Positions 45,401-53,336 of a stretch of 64,000 nucleotides of DNA are shown in pieces. Where the stretch lies: the NCBI GenBank assembly GCA_023459875.1, contig JAEWRY010000024.1, forward strand, positions 1 to 64,000. Direction: 5' to 3'. Under the pieces are notes generated by a model, which was not told where the DNA came from, made no database searches, and worked only from the letters and a program-made list of their open reading frames with translations. Origin of the DNA: Bacillota bacterium (GTDB taxonomy: Bacteria > Bacillota > Clostridia > Oscillospirales > Oscillospiraceae). Positions within the stretch are counted from its first letter, which is position 1; every line of letters begins with the position of its first letter. A program made the position numbers and the translations under genes.

Positions 45401-47659
45401 TCCTACACGCCGACCTCCACGCTCTCAGACGGCGAGCATACCCTTTACGTGCAGGAACGCGACGCGGCCGGCAACTGGTCGGCGAGCGGCAGCTTTGCGG
45501 TCACGGTAGACACCACCGCGCCGACAGCGCCGACTGTGACGAGCACTTCGCCATCAACCACCGACACGACGCCGGAATGGACCTGGACGGCGGGCACCGG
45601 CGGAAACGGCACCTTCCGGTATAAGCTGGATGACAGCGATCTGACCTCCGGCACGACCTCGACAGCGGATCTAACTTATACGGCCTCCGCGCTCTCGGAC
45701 GGCGACCACACCCTTTACGTGCAGGAGCGCGACGCGGTCGGCAACTGGTCCGGCAGCGGTAGCTTTGCGGTCACAGTAGATACCATCGCACCTACCGCGC
45801 CGAGCGTCACGAGCACGTCGGCTCTAATGAACGACGCGACGCCGGAATGGACCTGGACGGCGGGCACCGGCGGCAGGGGCACCTTCCGGTATAAGCTTGA
45901 CAGCAGTGACCTGACCTCAAGCGCGACTGAGACAACGACGGCTTCCTATACGCCGACAAGCGCACTGAGCGACGGGGAACACACTCTCTACGTTCAGGAG
46001 CGTGACGATGCCGGCAACTGGTCGGTGAGCGGCAGCTTTGCGGTTGCGGTGGACACCACTCCGCCGGTCGCGGGCGGTGCCGGGGCAATATCACCGACGA
46101 ATATTTCATGGGACTCCCTCAAGCTGTCATGGACCGCGGCCTCGGACACAGACACGTTACAGGAGTATCTGCAGTACAAGATCGTTCGTTCTGAAAACAA
46201 TAACATAACTACGGTGGCAGACGTAAATACAAACGGTACCCTCGTTATGGATTGGACGGCTGACCTGACAGGCATGGCGGTAACGGGACTGACCGGACCA
46301 AAGAATTATTACTTAAACGTAATCGTAAAAGACGCGGCGGGAAATGAAACGGTCTATAGTTCGGTATCCATTACAACGGCTGCCCCGCCGGAGGATGATA
46401 CGCCGGTACCTGAGGTGACCGTGTACGTAGACGGTGAGAAGCAAAACGCGGGTACCCTCACGACCACTACTGCGGGAGACAGGACGGTTTCTACGGTAAC
46501 GGTCAATGATGAGAAGCTCGAGCAGTTCCTTGATGAAAAAGGAAACAACGCAGTGGTGACGATTCCGATCAGCACAGGGTCGGCTGTTGCAGAAGGCGTA
46601 TTGAACGGCCAGACGGTGAAGAACATGGAGGATAAGGAAGCCATCCTTGTGGTCAAGACGAATTCCTCGTCCTATACCCTGCCGGCATCGGAAGTTGATA
46701 TTGAAGCTGTTTCTAAGCAGATCGGAGAGAATGTAACTCTCTCGAATATAAAAGTCACCGTCAGCATCTCGGAGCCGTCTGATGCAATGACCACCATAAT
46801 AGAAAATGCATCGAAAGACGGTGGATTCACAATCGCCGTGCCCACCGTTGAATTTACGATTTCCTGTGAATACGGCGGAAGGACGGTGGAAGTCAACAGT
46901 TTTAACGCCTACGTTGAAAGGACAATCGCAATTCCGGACGGTGTGGATCCCAGCAAAATAACCACGGGCATCGTGGTCGATCCGGACGGAACCGTGCACC
47001 ATGTGCCGACCAGAATCACGGTCATTGACGGGAAGTACTACGCGGTGATTAACAGCCTGACAAACAGCGCCTATTCCGTGATCTGGAATCCGGTGAGATT
47101 TACTGACGTTGAGAACCACTGGGCCAAGAACTCCGTTAACGATATGGGTTCGCGAATGGTAGTTTCAGGCGTGGGTGGCAACAATTACGAGCCTGACCGG
47201 GATATCACAAGAGCCGAATTTGCGACTATCATAGTGCGCGCTTTGGGCCTTGATCCGGGCAAGGGAGTGAGCTGCTTTGATGACGTGAACGAAAATGACT
47301 GGTTCTGCGGCTATATAAAAACCGCATCGGAGTACGGACTCATAAACGGCTATGGAGCCGGGATATTCGGCCCGAATGATAAAATAACACGCGAACAGGC
47401 GATGGCGATTATCGCCAGAGCGATGAAGATAACCGGCCTTAAGACGTCGATGTCCGCCGTGGATGTCGAAAACTTGCTTTCAGAGTATGCGGATGGAGGC
47501 TTGATATCGGCTTATGCTAAAGATGGTATCGCAGCCTGTGTCAATTCGGGTATCGTGAAAGGCAGGGAGAATAGTATGATGGCACCTAAGGAAAATATCA
47601 CCCGCGCCGAGGTTGCTGTGATCGCTGAAAGGCTGCTGCAAAAATCGGAGCTGATATGA
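36497..47659 (+). CDS. Giant SLH-anchored mosaic surface protein (about 3,720 aa)
   Basis: The GTG at 36497 is chosen because AAGGGGAG lies eight bases upstream. A signal peptide (VLSFAMIVSFLPISAYG) leads a mosaic: SwmB-like units (TEITVTLSEDC, repeated at 36.6-37.3, 40.1-40.8 and 42.4-42.8 kb), an Ig-like unit, BspA-type leucine-rich repeats (37.7-38.2 kb, ITLPDSITSM), and three large GLUG-motif blocks (39.1-40.1, 41.3-42.4, 43.5-44.7 kb) with FDGRGHTVSGLY. Four near-identical units of about 87 residues (45.0-46.05 kb, HTLYVQERDAVGNW) follow, then a linker domain and C-terminal SLH repeats (47.1-47.6 kb, ITRAEFATIIVRAL). It would be held in the S-layer zone and act in adhesion or polymer binding. 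Confidence 0.9.
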   Translation: MKKMILKNISFRKCIGVVLSFAMIVSFLPISAYGYVTPTDSTPPTLMSASRTSNTEITVTLSENCVNLTKSGDGGFTVTQTSGASTYLVSATAQVIDLKHVALTVEDMPASCDQGVTVTCTKGINGTIADTAGNALETTSTGVAVPAWDGTPPTLVSASLISSTEITVTLSEDCQNLTQANDGGFTVKETGGTTAYAVSATAQCEDTGHVVLTVADLSASRSKGVTITYTKGTNGTIADLAGNALASNSIGVSIAPWDSDVPTVEITTTADNPTYTRSIPLTITFSEAVTGFTADDITVEYATKNDNFSGSGSVYRITLTPTGDGDTIIVDIAAGAAKDSAGNDNAAATQFSIVYASTIDYAVDGGSITFAPSTKTVVGFKGSPTTVVIPDKIGDVSVTSLGQNSLSNCTSMTSITLPDSITSMQQGVFSGCTGLTSITIPDSVTVINQSTFVNCANLREVIFPSDLTAVRDQSFNGCSSLETITFPDTLELIGWGAFLNCTGLKSITIPASVISIEGSAFQNCGSLAAVYMKGNAPTYGDNVFQSTAAGITVFYRAGATGFSGTYAGCATALWVQHTVTVSCGDHGTVFPETTAVYDGETVTFTITPDTGFQISTLTFNGENVTADAGGEYLSPAVCDDAELNVTFEAVGTPTVTISTEAHDPTNASPITVTITFSEAVTGFDISDIGVTGGTAGNFNTTSAAVYTADITPSGDGTVTISVAAGAAQSGGIGNRAAVPLSVTYDSTAPTLSNADADQITGSEASLSFTSNEAGTYYYLVYPAAYTAPGADTVRAQGDGAAAKGAGAAVSGSNSAKVTGLSATTDYKAYVVVEDAAGNLSTVKAIAFTTTIIKIPLTSSVTSFTNGATYTIKDAEQFERLASLGQGGKSGAGATFELINDIAFGYWQDTDGDGTADDGEIFDAPSGGSAYTKTNYVPIGVGGHQFSGVFDGKGHTVSGIYCKETNLNMGLFSSISGGTVKNIRVTNSFFDTSGSTISSSAGVVSNLEDGGAVENCTVDSSVTIKGKRNSGGIAGSCRASTIRGCYNGAAVSVSEGIVGGIAGYVDGGSLIACCWNSGSVSGISNAGGIAGESITDGDTLQNCCNTGTVAVSSGNGGGIAGMGVKVEYCYSAAAVVSSASGIGAILGNFVNKNSSATGCFYDNQVCALKGVNKKDAAGIEGKTTAEMQSATAFTGWDTGIWHFSSGSYPRLTALMSTDTAAPTLVSAKILSITSIKVTLSEDCRLLTKASSGGFSVKETGGTAVYAVTATAQGDNPREVVLTVQDMYASCGKGVTVTYTHGTSGTIEDLAGNVMGSDASGVAATAGETTPPTMVSAMYVNNTQITVTLSEDCLGLTNPNDGGFTVKETGVTTTYMVTSTVRESSKKIILYVENMSASCAKGVTVTYKKGGSGIVTDLMGNAMETNGTGVLVAAWDTGRPEVSGVSSGASYNADVAPTFTEGTATLQKDGGAASAYTSGTAISAEGGYVLTVTNAAGSTVVSFTIDKTAPVLSGLSRVSVTSAGAALQFISSEITPYYFLILPAEDSEPDADAVRDAGPGAGWSGTASAGTNSVNVSGLIAGTDYKAYLILEDEAGNRSGMESAGLTTGDTVIPLDSAVTTLQSGVTYTVDSTDQLNRLGYLVQTGQSGAGSTFVLTEDIVFGYWQDKNTNGVVDNGEIYNAPSGGTAYTDLNYTVIGRYLKYFSGTFDGRGHTVSGLYTSEDNSSGNLALSALIGGVDGGIVRNVGVKESYIQGYKYPAGVVGYLVSGTVENCYADESVSIAGPGISIGGVVGSCESSVISCCYNRGSVNGKGFVTHLGGIVGQIIGENSAICRCYNSGTVYAENNRHGTGGIAGLLSTGSGNRIENCYNTGSVTGSGAMFGGIAGCSFGSILNCYNAAAVDDTSWNGNIVGSRAYLDSYVTTGCYYDSEVCAVGGIEGHDTAGSTEGKVTVDMQSSTPFFGWDTGLWSFESGKYPQLVGFTDFEHTVPTITGASRSDDTEITITLSEDCRYLRKTSDGGFTVTEKDGTKTYAVTSTAKGTDAQHIVLTLANMAASGAKGITVTYTKGKTGTIADLAYNPLKTDGTGVTIGAWDTAGPEVIGVNDKASYKTSVTPTFTEGTATLKKGSGIAGNYASGTVITADGAYVLTVTDTSGNVTVISFTIDTTAPEVSGVSDGASYNTDVTPSFTEGTATLQKDGGTANAYVSGTAITADGAYVLTVTDAVGNEMVINFTIDRIAPVLSDAGVDTITGAGATLNFTSGEACSYYYLVLPADNTAPDAETVRAQGYGPEAFGTGAAALGSNSVDMTGLIAGTDYRVYVITEDAAGNLSEVKAASFTTADNEIALNASVTTLEAGKTYTIGSAEQLNYLAGLVDGGQTGAGSTFVLTSDIRFGYWQDKDADGVADYGEIYNAESGGDAYTATNYDMIGYIDDPTYTFYSFGGTFDGRGHTVSGLYNNTSDPTIWYSALFACVDGGTVRNVGVKESYIQGGISVAAVVGDCYRGTVENCWTEESVSIIGFGYCIGGIVGYCDSSTVQYCYNKGSVSGTGESYGIGGVTGYVGYDYVNGEKSVVQCCCNTGSVSGENGYNSILDIGGVVGLLYDEGSGNLLQNCYNTGSVSGSGWYIGGVVGENQGITQYCYNAGTVSGSDYAGGVAGDNYGTMTGCYYDSLVCILGGINGSDVDCSAQGKDTAWMKSGSTYADWNIGFWHFESGKYPELFGFLVFDSIPPTVTLSSLASETTNSSPFTITITFSEAVTGFEAGDLTVGNGTKGTLSGNGKDYTIDITPVTDGAVTVDIAAGVAADAAGNGSEAATQLSRTYDGTAPTAPTVTSTSDLTTDTTPTWTWTAGTGGSGTFWYKLDSSNLTSGTISTTTPSYTPQTDLADGDHTLYVQERDAVGNWSASGSYKVTVDTTAPTAPSVTSTSDLTTDTAPEWTWTAGENIGNGTFRYKLDDSNLASDATETTDKSYTPTSTLSDGEHTLYVQERDAAGNWSASGSFAVTVDTTAPTAPTVTSTSPSTTDTTPEWTWTAGTGGNGTFRYKLDDSDLTSGTTSTADLTYTASALSDGDHTLYVQERDAVGNWSGSGSFAVTVDTIAPTAPSVTSTSALMNDATPEWTWTAGTGGRGTFRYKLDSSDLTSSATETTTASYTPTSALSDGEHTLYVQERDDAGNWSVSGSFAVAVDTTPPVAGGAGAISPTNISWDSLKLSWTAASDTDTLQEYLQYKIVRSENNNITTVADVNTNGTLVMDWTADLTGMAVTGLTGPKNYYLNVIVKDAAGNETVYSSVSITTAAPPEDDTPVPEVTVYVDGEKQNAGTLTTTTAGDRTVSTVTVNDEKLEQFLDEKGNNAVVTIPISTGSAVAEGVLNGQTVKNMEDKEAILVVKTNSSSYTLPASEVDIEAVSKQIGENVTLSNIKVTVSISEPSDAMTTIIENASKDGGFTIAVPTVEFTISCEYGGRTVEVNSFNAYVERTIAIPDGVDPSKITTGIVVDPDGTVHHVPTRITVIDGKYYAVINSLTNSAYSVIWNPVRFTDVENHWAKNSVNDMGSRMVVSGVGGNNYEPDRDITRAEFATIIVRALGLDPGKGVSCFDDVNENDWFCGYIKTASEYGLINGYGAGIFGPNDKITREQAMAIIARAMKITGLKTSMSAVDVENLLSEYADGGLISAYAKDGIAACVNSGIVKGRENSMMAPKENITRAEVAVIAERLLQKSELI

Positions 47660-47707
47660 TTCGATAACAGTACTCTTGACTTTTCCTCTGGAACTAAAGT
47701 TAAGCAT

Positions 47708-47745
47708 AAAGGATGGGCTGTCTCTATTGTGATAGCCCATCCTTT
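47708..47745 (+). terminator. Terminator of the giant gene
   Basis: AAAGGATGGGCT (47708-47719) pairs with AGCCCATCCTTT (47734-47745), followed by ATTA. It lies 48 bases after the stop codon. Confidence 0.75.
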
Positions 47746-47750
47746 ATTAC

Positions 47751-48329
47751 ATGAGAAAAAGAAAATATAAGACACTTGCCAATGGGATCGAAATGCAGGC
47801 TGCGATAAGGAAAAAGAGTTATAAGCGGTATTGTAATGCTATCTTAATCTTCAAAAATATAAAAATCGATCTCGTCTTTCTGGATATCATGCTGCCTGAA
47901 GTGGACGGTCTCCGTGTCTGTGAGATTTTGCGTGAAAACTCAGATGTTCCTGTCATCATGCTAACCGCGAAATTGCAGGAGGAGGACAAGCTCAAGGGCT
48001 TTGAATATGGTGCGGACGAATATGTCACCAAGCCGTTCAGCATGAAAGTACTTGCCGCCAGATCCAATGCGCTGGTGAAGCGGGTAGATGGAATGGTCAG
48101 TAAAAGCACCAATGTAGTGGAATATGCCGGACTAAAGGTGAATCTGGCCAGCGGTGAGGTCTTTATCAACAACACACCTATTGTGCTGACGCGCAAGGAA
48201 AACGATCTGCTGCTGCTCCTCATTCAAAACAAAGGTATAATTCTCTCAAAAGAGCAGATTTTGGACAAAGTCTGGGGCTTCGAATATGACGGTGATCCCA
48301 GAACAGTGGACACACACATTAAAAGGTAA
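47751..48329 (+). pseudogene. Broken OmpR/PhoB-type response regulator
   Basis: The frame has most of a receiver from LVFLDIMLPEVDGLRV on, with GADEYVTKPF, and a winged helix (NTPIVLTRKENDLLLLLIQN, DPRTVDTHIKR). The first about 45 residues of the receiver, including the acidic pair, are replaced by unrelated sequence, and the chain stops right at the recognition end, where relatives continue RLRxKL. It is neither a complete receiver nor a complete DNA-binding domain. A kinase fragment follows directly, so a deletion took the end of one gene and the start of the next. Confidence 0.75.
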
Positions 48330-48757
48330 AACAGATTGCGGAAAAATGCGACATTGTGATACGAGAACAAGATATTCATCTTTGCCTGAAGTGCGGAGCC
48401 GACCCCGCCGGCGTGCGTGCAGATCGGCGCGGGATCGAGCAGGTTATCACAAATTTCTTGTCGAATGCCATTATAAACACACCCGCGCACGGAACTATTT
48501 TTTTAAAGTCTGAAAATGCAAAGGACCTCATTAAAATTTCTGTTTTTAACGAAGGTTCCCATATTGATCAAACGGATTTGGGAAGGATATGGGATCAGTT
48601 CTACCGGACGGATCAGTCCAGGACCAGAAAAACAGGAGGGACGGGACTGGGCCTAGCGATTTGCCGCCAAATTCTCGAAAAGCACGGAAGCTTCTACGGC
48701 GCTGAAAATGTCGAGGGCGGTGTACGTTTCTTTTTTACTCTGAAAACATCCAAATAA
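48330..48757 (+). pseudogene. C-terminal fragment of a sensor histidine kinase
   Basis: The frame, shifted from the regulator, reads KQIAEKCDIVIREQDIHL and then the ATPase part: RGIEQVITNFLSNAII (N-box), WDQFYRTDQSRTRKTGGTGLGLAIC (F- and G2-boxes). The sensor, membrane helices and phospho-His helix are missing. It must have been the kinase partner of the broken regulator upstream. A GTG at 48356 could start it but lacks a ribosome site. The 48,758-49,074 spacer holds nothing I recognise. Confidence 0.75.
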
Positions 48758-49074
48758 TTGGTTCTGTCATACTGGTGTCACACAGCGTCCCTATACTCTA
48801 TCTGGTTAACGGGTGGAGCATGGGGCGCTGTTTTTGCTTGCATTATGGATGAAAGACTTTTTCTTTAGGATGGCGAATGCCAAGTGGAACCGCCTTAAGC
48901 TGCACGATGGGTACCATGCAAAATCTGCGCGGGGCATCAAGATGTGTCATCAAAAGACATTCATTTTACTGTGATTTCATTTCCAAGAGCTGCATAAGGC
49001 ATAGCTTCAAAGGGTAGGATGGAAATACCAATTATGCAGATCAGATTCAGATTCATTCATGAAAGGGTTATCAT

Positions 49075-49968
49075 ATGGCAAATTTTATTTATGATCAATG
49101 CCCTGTATGCAGGAGCAGCAAAAACAAACGGTTAGGAAGCACTGACCATGGCACCGCTATCTCTGGCGTTCCGAAAGACGCCGGAATTGCAAAATGTCTG
49201 CAATGCGGGTCGATCTATGCAAACCCGCTGCCCATATGGTCGGATGAGGATTTTGCCGCTATGTACGGCAGCACCTATTTCGAGAACGAGCAGCCTACGC
49301 ACGACCGAAATATCGACGTAATGCGCAGGTTTCAATTAATCGAGAAGTACCGCGCCGCCAACGCGAAATACCTGTTTGAATTCGGGGCCGGTATCTTTGC
49401 GGGAATGGCGGAATATGCAGTGAAAAAAGGTTTTGATGTTGACATACAGGAACCTTCGGAGTCATTTTGCCCGATTCTTAAAGATAAATTTCCAAACAGC
49501 ACCGTATTTCATTGCGGTGTTCTTGATATGGCGAAAGAATGCAAGAGCCTTCAGTATTCTGTCATCTACTCCGACGCCGTCATGGAACACGTTTCAAATC
49601 CTCGTGATTACTTCCGGAAAGTTGCTGATATGCTGGTGCCCGGCGGGGTGTTTTATTTCGTGTGTCCCAATGAGCACTCTTTTAAAACCGTGGTACAGAG
49701 TGCGGCTTTGAACTTGTTTGGAAAAAATACGGCGTACTTGCCGCCGTATAAAAATCCCTATCACCTGATCGGGTACTCAAAGAAAGGTACGCAGTATCTG
49801 GCGGAAGAATGCGGTTTGAAGCTTGTAAAACACAAAAAAGGCTACGACTATTTAGCTACTTACTTTCTCAGAAAAGGTCCGAAATTTCTCCCTGCGGCCG
49901 CCGTGCTGTTCATTGCTGATAAAATCGGTTTGTCAACCAATCAGGAATTCCTGCTGATGAAACAGTAA
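49075..49968 (+). CDS. Class I SAM-dependent methyltransferase with zinc-ribbon front
   Basis: The product is 297 residues. A CxxC pair (CPVC at 9-12) and a second (CLQC at about 41-44) form a zinc ribbon. Residues 95-215 are a methyltransferase-23-type domain, with the glycine-rich SAM loop FEFGAGIFAG and the YSDAVMEHVSNPRDYF helix. Such proteins often modify sugars or small acceptors in surface-polymer loci. There is no membrane segment. It stands alone, with 49,969-50,023 spacer to the next operon. The acceptor cannot be predicted. Confidence 0.8.
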   Translation: MANFIYDQCPVCRSSKNKRLGSTDHGTAISGVPKDAGIAKCLQCGSIYANPLPIWSDEDFAAMYGSTYFENEQPTHDRNIDVMRRFQLIEKYRAANAKYLFEFGAGIFAGMAEYAVKKGFDVDIQEPSESFCPILKDKFPNSTVFHCGVLDMAKECKSLQYSVIYSDAVMEHVSNPRDYFRKVADMLVPGGVFYFVCPNEHSFKTVVQSAALNLFGKNTAYLPPYKNPYHLIGYSKKGTQYLAEECGLKLVKHKKGYDYLATYFLRKGPKFLPAAAVLFIADKIGLSTNQEFLLMKQ

Positions 49969-50023
49969 TTAAATGTAAGGTAAAGAAACTCGCCAGTTCC
50001 GATTTGATCGCCCGTGAAAAGAG

Positions 50024-50070
50024 TTGACAACAGTAACCCGTTATGATAAGATAAGGTTACAACAGTAACC
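50024..50070 (+). promoter_or_regulatory. Promoter and BlaI-type operators
   Basis: TTGACA (50024-50029), 17 bases, TAAGAT (50047-50052). The sequence ACAACAGTAACC occurs at 50027-50038 and again at 50059-50070. The second copy forms the dyad GGTTAC-AACA-GTAACC (50055-50070). Sites overlapping both the -35 region and the start point are what a BlaI/MecI repressor would use to repress itself. Confidence 0.7.
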
Positions 50071-50088
50071 TGTATTGGAGTGAGGGGT

Positions 50089-50484
50089 TTGGCAGAAAAG
50101 GGAGAAATGAGCTTATCCAACAGCGAATGGGTGATTATGGAGTGCCTTTGGGCAAAATCACCCCAGACGGTGACGCAGATTGCCAAGGCGATGGAAAGAG
50201 AAACCGGATGGGCGAAAAGCACGACGAAAACGCTGATTGCCCGCATGGAGGCAAAGGGATACCTGCGCTTTGAGGAGGGTGACAAGGCGAGAAAATATTA
50301 TCCGACCGTCAACCGGCCGGAGGTGGCCATGGCGGAAACCGAAAGTTTCCTCAGCCGGGTATACAGCGGGAGTCTTGGCCTGATGGTGAATGCCCTTGCG
50401 GACCGGAAAAATCTCTCGCCGGACGAAATCAGCGAGCTTCGCGCTATTCTGAATAAGATGGAAGGGGAGGATCAAAATGCTTAA
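50089..50484 (+). CDS. BlaI/MecI-family repressor
   Basis: The product is 131 residues from TTG 50089. An ATG at 50107 (MSLSNSEWVIM) with AAAAGGGA upstream is an equal candidate. The winged helix (SNSEWVIMECLWAKSPQTVT to GYLRFEEGDKARKYYPTV) and the helical dimer part are typical. The family is inactivated by proteolysis through a BlaR1-like partner, whose gene overlaps it by eight bases. No beta-lactamase lies in the window, so the regulated target is unknown. It likely binds the ACAACAGTAACC sites upstream. Confidence 0.85.
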   Translation: MAEKGEMSLSNSEWVIMECLWAKSPQTVTQIAKAMERETGWAKSTTKTLIARMEAKGYLRFEEGDKARKYYPTVNRPEVAMAETESFLSRVYSGSLGLMVNALADRKNLSPDEISELRAILNKMEGEDQNA

Positions 50485-53314
50485 GACCGTCATTACTTCT
50501 TCCATACTCATAATCGGACTCATCACCATTCGGTACTTTTTCAAAGGCAAGATCAAGCTGCGATTGCAGTATGCCTTGTGGCTGCTGGTGGCGGTTCGGC
50601 TGCTGGTCCCGTTCTCCCTGCAGGAAAGCTCGCTGAGCGTACTTAACGTCACAGATATCGCTCGGCAGACGGAACGGATAGAAAGGTCTGTCTACGTACT
50701 GCCTCTGGGTAGGATTTCTGGTCGGAACGCTGCCGTTGGGCAGGGGGTGGGAGCGGCAGCAGACGATTCCGTTTCCTCCGGTTATCCTGCGCAGGAGAAA
50801 GGGACCGGCACGGCTGCCGGTGATGCGGAAAAAATCTCGCTGGGTGAAATACTCCGGGCAGTTTGGATTGCCGGGGCCGCCGCCGTGGGGCTTTGGTTCG
50901 CAGTTCAGAACACCAGGCTGTACGGGAGGCTGCGGAAAACCCGGGAACCGGTAAAAACAGCGGGCGGCAGGCTTCCGGTCTATCTTACCCGGTGCGTCAG
51001 ATCCCCCTGCCTGTTCGGCATGTTCCATCCTGCTGTCTATCTGACGTACGACAGCCTTTCAGACGAGCAGACCGTATGCTATATTCTTGCCCATGAGGAG
51101 ACCCACTACCGTCACGGCGACCATCTCTGGTCTTACCTGCGCTGCGTTTGCCTGGCGGTCCATTGGTTCAATCCCCTGGTATGGTGGGCGGCGGTTCTCT
51201 CCCGCAGGGACTGTGAGTTGGCCTGCGACGAGGGTACCCTCAGCCGCCTGGGGGACGGACACCGGAAGGCTTATGGGAATACGCTCATCAATATGATAGC
51301 GAGCAAGACCAAGCCGGCCGACCTTCTCTGCGGCGCCACCACCATGACGTCAGGCAAAAGGGGAATCAGGGAGAGAATCACCATGATCGCAAAAAAACCG
51401 AGAATGCTCCTTTCCACGCTCCTGGTCGTGGTCCTTCTGCTGGGCATTGTGGTTGGGTGTACCTTTACCGGAGAGAACACAAAAAAAGAAAACGGCGGAA
51501 CGGCGGCGCTGACTGCGGAGGAGCTGGAATATTTTAATGGGGATCAGTTTTTCAACGGAGAGAAATACCCCAATATCCGCAACCAGTTTTTAAGCTCCCT
51601 CTTCGATTCTCCCGGGGAAATCAACCTCTATCAGCTTTTTTACTGCGGCAGCGGCACGGCCGAGACCGTCACCGACGCAGAAAGAGCCGCCCTTATGGCG
51701 CAAAACGGATGGGAGACGGAACCTGACTGCGACTGCGTAAAAATAAGCTGCGCCAATATGGACGCGGTTCTGACCAAGTACATGGGCATCACCCTGGAAG
51801 ATACAGAAAAAAACGGACTTGACAGTTTTACTTATCTCAAGGAATATGACGCCTATTATTCCTATCACGGCGACACCAATTACCGCGCTCAAATCACCTT
51901 TTCATCGGGGGAGCGGCAGGGGGACACCGTATGCCTGTATTACGACGATGTCTTCTTCGGCGACGGGGAAAAGGTGCTTATGCTGCGGGAGAAGGACGGC
52001 GGGTACTTCTTCGTTTCCAACCAGAAGACGGGGGAAAAGAACGGCGGTTCTGTCGCAGACCCGGAGGGAATCGTGGCGGAGAATCTGTCCGTTCCCGAAC
52101 CCGCGCTTGCGGCTGCTAAGGAATATGTCAGGCAGCAATATGAGTACTGGTGCAATTCCACGGGAGTATACGGCACGGTGGACGGCAAGGAGCAAATGAT
52201 GGGCCAGCCCGCCTCTTACGACAACTGGCGGATCGAGGGACTGAGCCTGGCATATTCCTATAAAGAGCTGGAAGGCGAGGCGGTGAGCGACTTTCAGCAG
52301 ACGGCGGATTCCAACTGGCAGACGCTGGAGGTGTACCGGCTGGACTACCGTATCCACACCACAACGCCCGACAAGGTAGTGCTGGCCGGAGGCATGACGC
52401 TGGACGCCGACGGCTGGCTGCTGCCCACTTATCCGAATTCCACCTATCTCATTTTTGTCATGAACAACGGGGACCTGCAATATCTGTTTTCCGCCATGGA
52501 AAACGACTGCGCGCCAGGCGACGAGCTGTTTACCAGCGACTTGAAGCTCCGTCTGGCCGGGGCAAAGGAAGCTTACGGGGAGGCCGTCGCGCATCTGAGC
52601 TCCCTTTTTGCCGACGGCCAGTCCACCATCTGGTACGCGGCCCTGGAGGAGGGCATATCACAGGCGATCCCCCAGAAGCTCTCCTATGTAAGGGACGAAC
52701 GGTATCAAGAGCGCTATCAGGTGCTGTTCGGAGGCAACTGGGAAAAACAGAGCAATCTAAACCAGCAGATGGGGGACTGCCTCTATCTGGGCGACAGCGC
52801 GGACACCTGCTTCCAGTTCTTCCTGGGAAGCGACCTGGTGGTCTGGCGGGATCACGGGAACGTGACCGCGTGGCGGGTAAACGATTCCTATGGCTCCACG
52901 TTGCCCGACAACCTGATGCTTGACTTCTCCGGCTATGAGGCGGATATTGCGAATGTGACCATCCCCGTTCAGGCTGGCGAGGCTGCCGAGGATACCCTGC
53001 ACCGTTTTTTGAACGCTTACGGAGATCAGCTTCTGAATTTGACTCAGGAGAACATCGGCCGCGTCACGGATTTCAAAGCGCTGGATTTTAACGAGGTGCA
53101 GACGAAGGACAGCCGCATTCTGCTCCGGTTCGGCATGGCGGTGAAACCGCCCGATGAGCTCTATCAGTCCACCTTCTGGTGGGCGGGCAACAGCGAAAAC
53201 GGAACGGGGGAGTTGGAAGGCTATCTCGTCATGTACCGTGAAATGGTTCTGAAGCAGGCGGACGGCGCCTGGCGCTGCACAGGCTTCGGCACCGGCGGGT
53301 ATTCATTGGAGTAA
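50477..53314 (+). CDS. BlaR1-like M56 metallopeptidase with a large unknown sensor part
   Basis: The product is 945 residues. Membrane helices lie near 5-22, 32-45, 125-143 and 308-326. The M56 zinc site is HEETH at 206-210, with the CELACDE downstream ligand region at about 246-252. The remaining 600 residues outside the membrane are not a penicillin-binding domain: no SxxK motif was seen. They are rich in aromatic and acidic residues and contain DUF4829-like repeats at best by eye. It should cleave the BlaI-type repressor when an external signal arrives, and the signal is unknown. A hairpin terminator follows. Confidence 0.8.
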   Translation: MLKTVITSSILIIGLITIRYFFKGKIKLRLQYALWLLVAVRLLVPFSLQESSLSVLNVTDIARQTERIERSVYVLPLGRISGRNAAVGQGVGAAADDSVSSGYPAQEKGTGTAAGDAEKISLGEILRAVWIAGAAAVGLWFAVQNTRLYGRLRKTREPVKTAGGRLPVYLTRCVRSPCLFGMFHPAVYLTYDSLSDEQTVCYILAHEETHYRHGDHLWSYLRCVCLAVHWFNPLVWWAAVLSRRDCELACDEGTLSRLGDGHRKAYGNTLINMIASKTKPADLLCGATTMTSGKRGIRERITMIAKKPRMLLSTLLVVVLLLGIVVGCTFTGENTKKENGGTAALTAEELEYFNGDQFFNGEKYPNIRNQFLSSLFDSPGEINLYQLFYCGSGTAETVTDAERAALMAQNGWETEPDCDCVKISCANMDAVLTKYMGITLEDTEKNGLDSFTYLKEYDAYYSYHGDTNYRAQITFSSGERQGDTVCLYYDDVFFGDGEKVLMLREKDGGYFFVSNQKTGEKNGGSVADPEGIVAENLSVPEPALAAAKEYVRQQYEYWCNSTGVYGTVDGKEQMMGQPASYDNWRIEGLSLAYSYKELEGEAVSDFQQTADSNWQTLEVYRLDYRIHTTTPDKVVLAGGMTLDADGWLLPTYPNSTYLIFVMNNGDLQYLFSAMENDCAPGDELFTSDLKLRLAGAKEAYGEAVAHLSSLFADGQSTIWYAALEEGISQAIPQKLSYVRDERYQERYQVLFGGNWEKQSNLNQQMGDCLYLGDSADTCFQFFLGSDLVVWRDHGNVTAWRVNDSYGSTLPDNLMLDFSGYEADIANVTIPVQAGEAAEDTLHRFLNAYGDQLLNLTQENIGRVTDFKALDFNEVQTKDSRILLRFGMAVKPPDELYQSTFWWAGNSENGTGELEGYLVMYREMVLKQADGAWRCTGFGTGGYSLE

Positions 53315-53336
53315 TACACTGTGGCATTATGAAAAA

